Under the pieces are notes generated by a model. The model was not told the origin of the DNA. It was given only the letters and a program-made list of their open reading frames with translations, and searched no databases. From positions 546,984 through 610,983 of the forward strand of contig VZQC01007061.1 of assembly GCA_009823505.1 (NCBI GenBank): 64,000 bases of DNA. Reading direction: 5' to 3'. Position numbers and translations under genes: made by a program. Of the stretch, positions 62,455 through 64,000 are shown one piece after another; positions within the stretch are counted from its first letter, which is position 1; every line of letters starts with the position of its first letter. The stretch is from Rhizomys pruinosus. Lineage: Eukaryota > Chordata > Mammalia > Rodentia > Spalacidae.

Positions 62455-63211
62455 CTATACCAGAGAAACTGAAGATGAGAAACATTCCAACAGAACAAAA
62501 TTCCTAAACTATTTACTATTTTCCATGATCCTAAGTTCTGGTGAGGAGAGAAGCATGTATGATTTAAAACCCAACATGAATAGAACATGACTTGTTACTG
62601 TTCTGTTCTCTATTGTGTGTAACAGCTTTTCACCCAACACATATACTATCTTTGCTTTCTCAAAGACAACTACAGCTTTGATTTTTTTATTTCTTGAGTT
62701 TTCTGAGTAGAAACATGCCTAACATCTTTTTACATCAAACTGTTCACATGGTCTGCTGGGCATTAAATGAGTTCACTTTACCTGGAACACTTCCAGACCA
62801 CCTCTCTCTGCTCTCAGAAAGTGTCTGTTCAGGGAATTGTACTCAATTTTAATAACACAGTAAGAAAAAGGTAATTAGGACAATAAATCTGCCAAACTGG
62901 GAAATAATCTGACTCTAATCACCTGGTTAAAAAGACACATGTTCGGGACTGGAGAGATAGCCTAGCGGTTAAGAGCGCTGACTGCTCTCGCAGAGGACCC
63001 GGGTTCGATCCCCAGCACCCACATGGCGGCTGAGAACCGTCTGTAACTCCAATTCCAGGAGAACTCCAGTTCCAGGGGAATCCGAGACCCTCTTCTGACC
63101 TCCGCGGCATTGCACAACCCGGGTGCACAAACCTACATGCAGACAGTACATTCATACACATACAAAAATAAATAAAATAAAAAAAAGACACATGTTCATC
63201 TAGTTACGTAC
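62455..63211 (-). other. SPOP: SPOP intron
   Basis: 757-bp intron with one B3-type SINE (62945-63181) near its 5' splice site. The rest is unique and AT-rich. Confidence 0.9.
62945..63181 (+). repeat. B3-type SINE with 16-bp target-site duplication
   Basis: Complete element with the internal duplication. aaaaagacacatgttc flanks it at 62929-62944 and 63182-63197. It ends only about 30 bases from the donor site of the SPOP exon at 63212. Confidence 0.97.
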
Positions 63212-63267
63212 CTTTTTACTTTCCTCCATTTCATGTTCAAACATGGCACTAAAAACAGGAGAACGAG
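63212..63267 (-). CDS. SPOP: SPOP, small BTB-domain exon
   Basis: Encodes the last two bases of the A220 codon and R221 to K238 (RSPVFSAMFEHEMEESKK), 56 bases. It is part of the BTB domain. The acceptor is ...TTTGTAG and the donor AAG|GTACGT, both consensus. The upstream exons (MATH domain and start) lie beyond the right end of the window. Confidence 0.94.
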
Positions 63268-63961
63268 CTACAAAGTGAGGGGAAACAAACACATGAGGAT
63301 ATGTCATATGTGATTATCTCTGGTAATGTTGAAGAGATCATTTTATGTCTTGTCCCATTCCTGTTGGAGGAAGTCTCTCAGCCTCAAGTTACAACAGCAT
63401 TGTAAAATTTCTTCCCATGTATTTTTAAAACATTTCATTAGTTCTAATTTATTCATCTACATTTTAAGGATAGCATTCATCTCTATGGGGTAAAATGGTA
63501 TATACTGTATATACTCTGGTATAGATTTTGAGGTTCAAATGGAAGGTACTCCATCATGGTCTCACAGAATGTTCTAATACCTAAACTTTGGGTTGGAACA
63601 ATGGAACCTCTAGGAATCAAGGCAAGAAAGTCACGAGCTGGGCTTGATGGCATGTACTAGGCCAGATGACGTGTATTTATGGCAAGCTTCTTCCAAGCTA
63701 TATGTTTCCAATGGAGATGCTATCATCCCCCAAAGTGGTAAAAGCCTCAGATAATATAATGATTATGGTCCCTCAAAGCTCACTCTACCTGGTAAAATTG
63801 TCTTCTTTAGCATTAAATTTATTTCATTATGGAGAATTTGGTTTTTCTCTTTAGGGATGAGGCAACAGTGCTCTAACTCATACACATTCTATGAACACCC
63901 ATAAGCACTAGGAAAAATAAGTAAACTTAGTTTCAATCATGAAAAGTAATAAAAACCTCAG
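63268..63961 (-). other. SPOP: SPOP intron, partial
   Basis: AT-rich unique sequence. A short B1-head-like phrase (gagctgggcttgatggcatg) occurs at about 63637-63656. No exon is recognised. Confidence 0.7.
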
Positions 63962-63964
63962 TAT

Positions 63965-63999
<35 letters not shown>

Positions 64000-64000
64000 T
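63962..64000. repeat. (TTTA)n tetranucleotide repeat at window end
   Basis: About nine TTTA units run to the last base. This is probably the reversed tail of a SINE that continues outside the window. Confidence 0.9.

Overview
The window is a stretch of nuclear genome from a muroid rodent. It is dense in B1 SINEs, tRNA-derived B2/B3-type SINEs, a B4-like element, L1 (Lx-like) 3' ends and old MIR fragments. The dominant young SINE is closer to the B3-type consensus than to the mouse B2 consensus and has a characteristic internal duplication. A cricetid (vole, hamster or deer-mouse group) therefore seems more likely than Mus or Rattus, but I cannot name the species. About 97% of the window is non-coding.

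Two protein-coding genes are supported, in tail-to-tail orientation. NXPH3 (neurexophilin 3) is on the + strand: coding exon 1 at 19696-19749 lies in a CpG island, and coding exon 2 is at 22197-22901. Together they give a complete 252-residue secreted alpha-neurexin ligand. SPOP is on the - strand and runs off the right end. Its last four coding exons are at 63212-63267, 62332-62454, 56917-57059 and 54616-54760, covering residues R221 to S374 (BTB end, BACK, nuclear localisation tail). The order NXPH3-SPOP matches the human 17q21.33 arrangement. Nothing of NGFR, the expected left neighbour, is recognised.

Layout: 1-19000 is upstream intergenic DNA with SINEs, an assembly gap (7819-8409), a 5'-inverted L1 and candidate CTCF sites. 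19000-23870 is NXPH3. 23870-28990 is its downstream flank. At 29185 a single N joins to sequence that repeats 20303-28990 almost exactly, up to about 37905. This second copy starts inside NXPH3 intron 1 and carries a frame-shifted copy of exon 2. I read it as two overlapping contig ends that were not merged, not as a biological gene duplication. 37905-53500 is intergenic and rich in SINEs, with a 13-copy 29-bp minisatellite and a possible solo LTR. 53500-64000 is the 3' half of SPOP.

No undescribed multi-gene system is visible. The most interesting biological signal is in the repeats: three copies of a chimeric SINE made of a B3 head joined at the same point to a B1 body, and a young B3-type subfamily with an internal duplication and intact target-site duplications. 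The most consequential technical signal is the false duplication of NXPH3.
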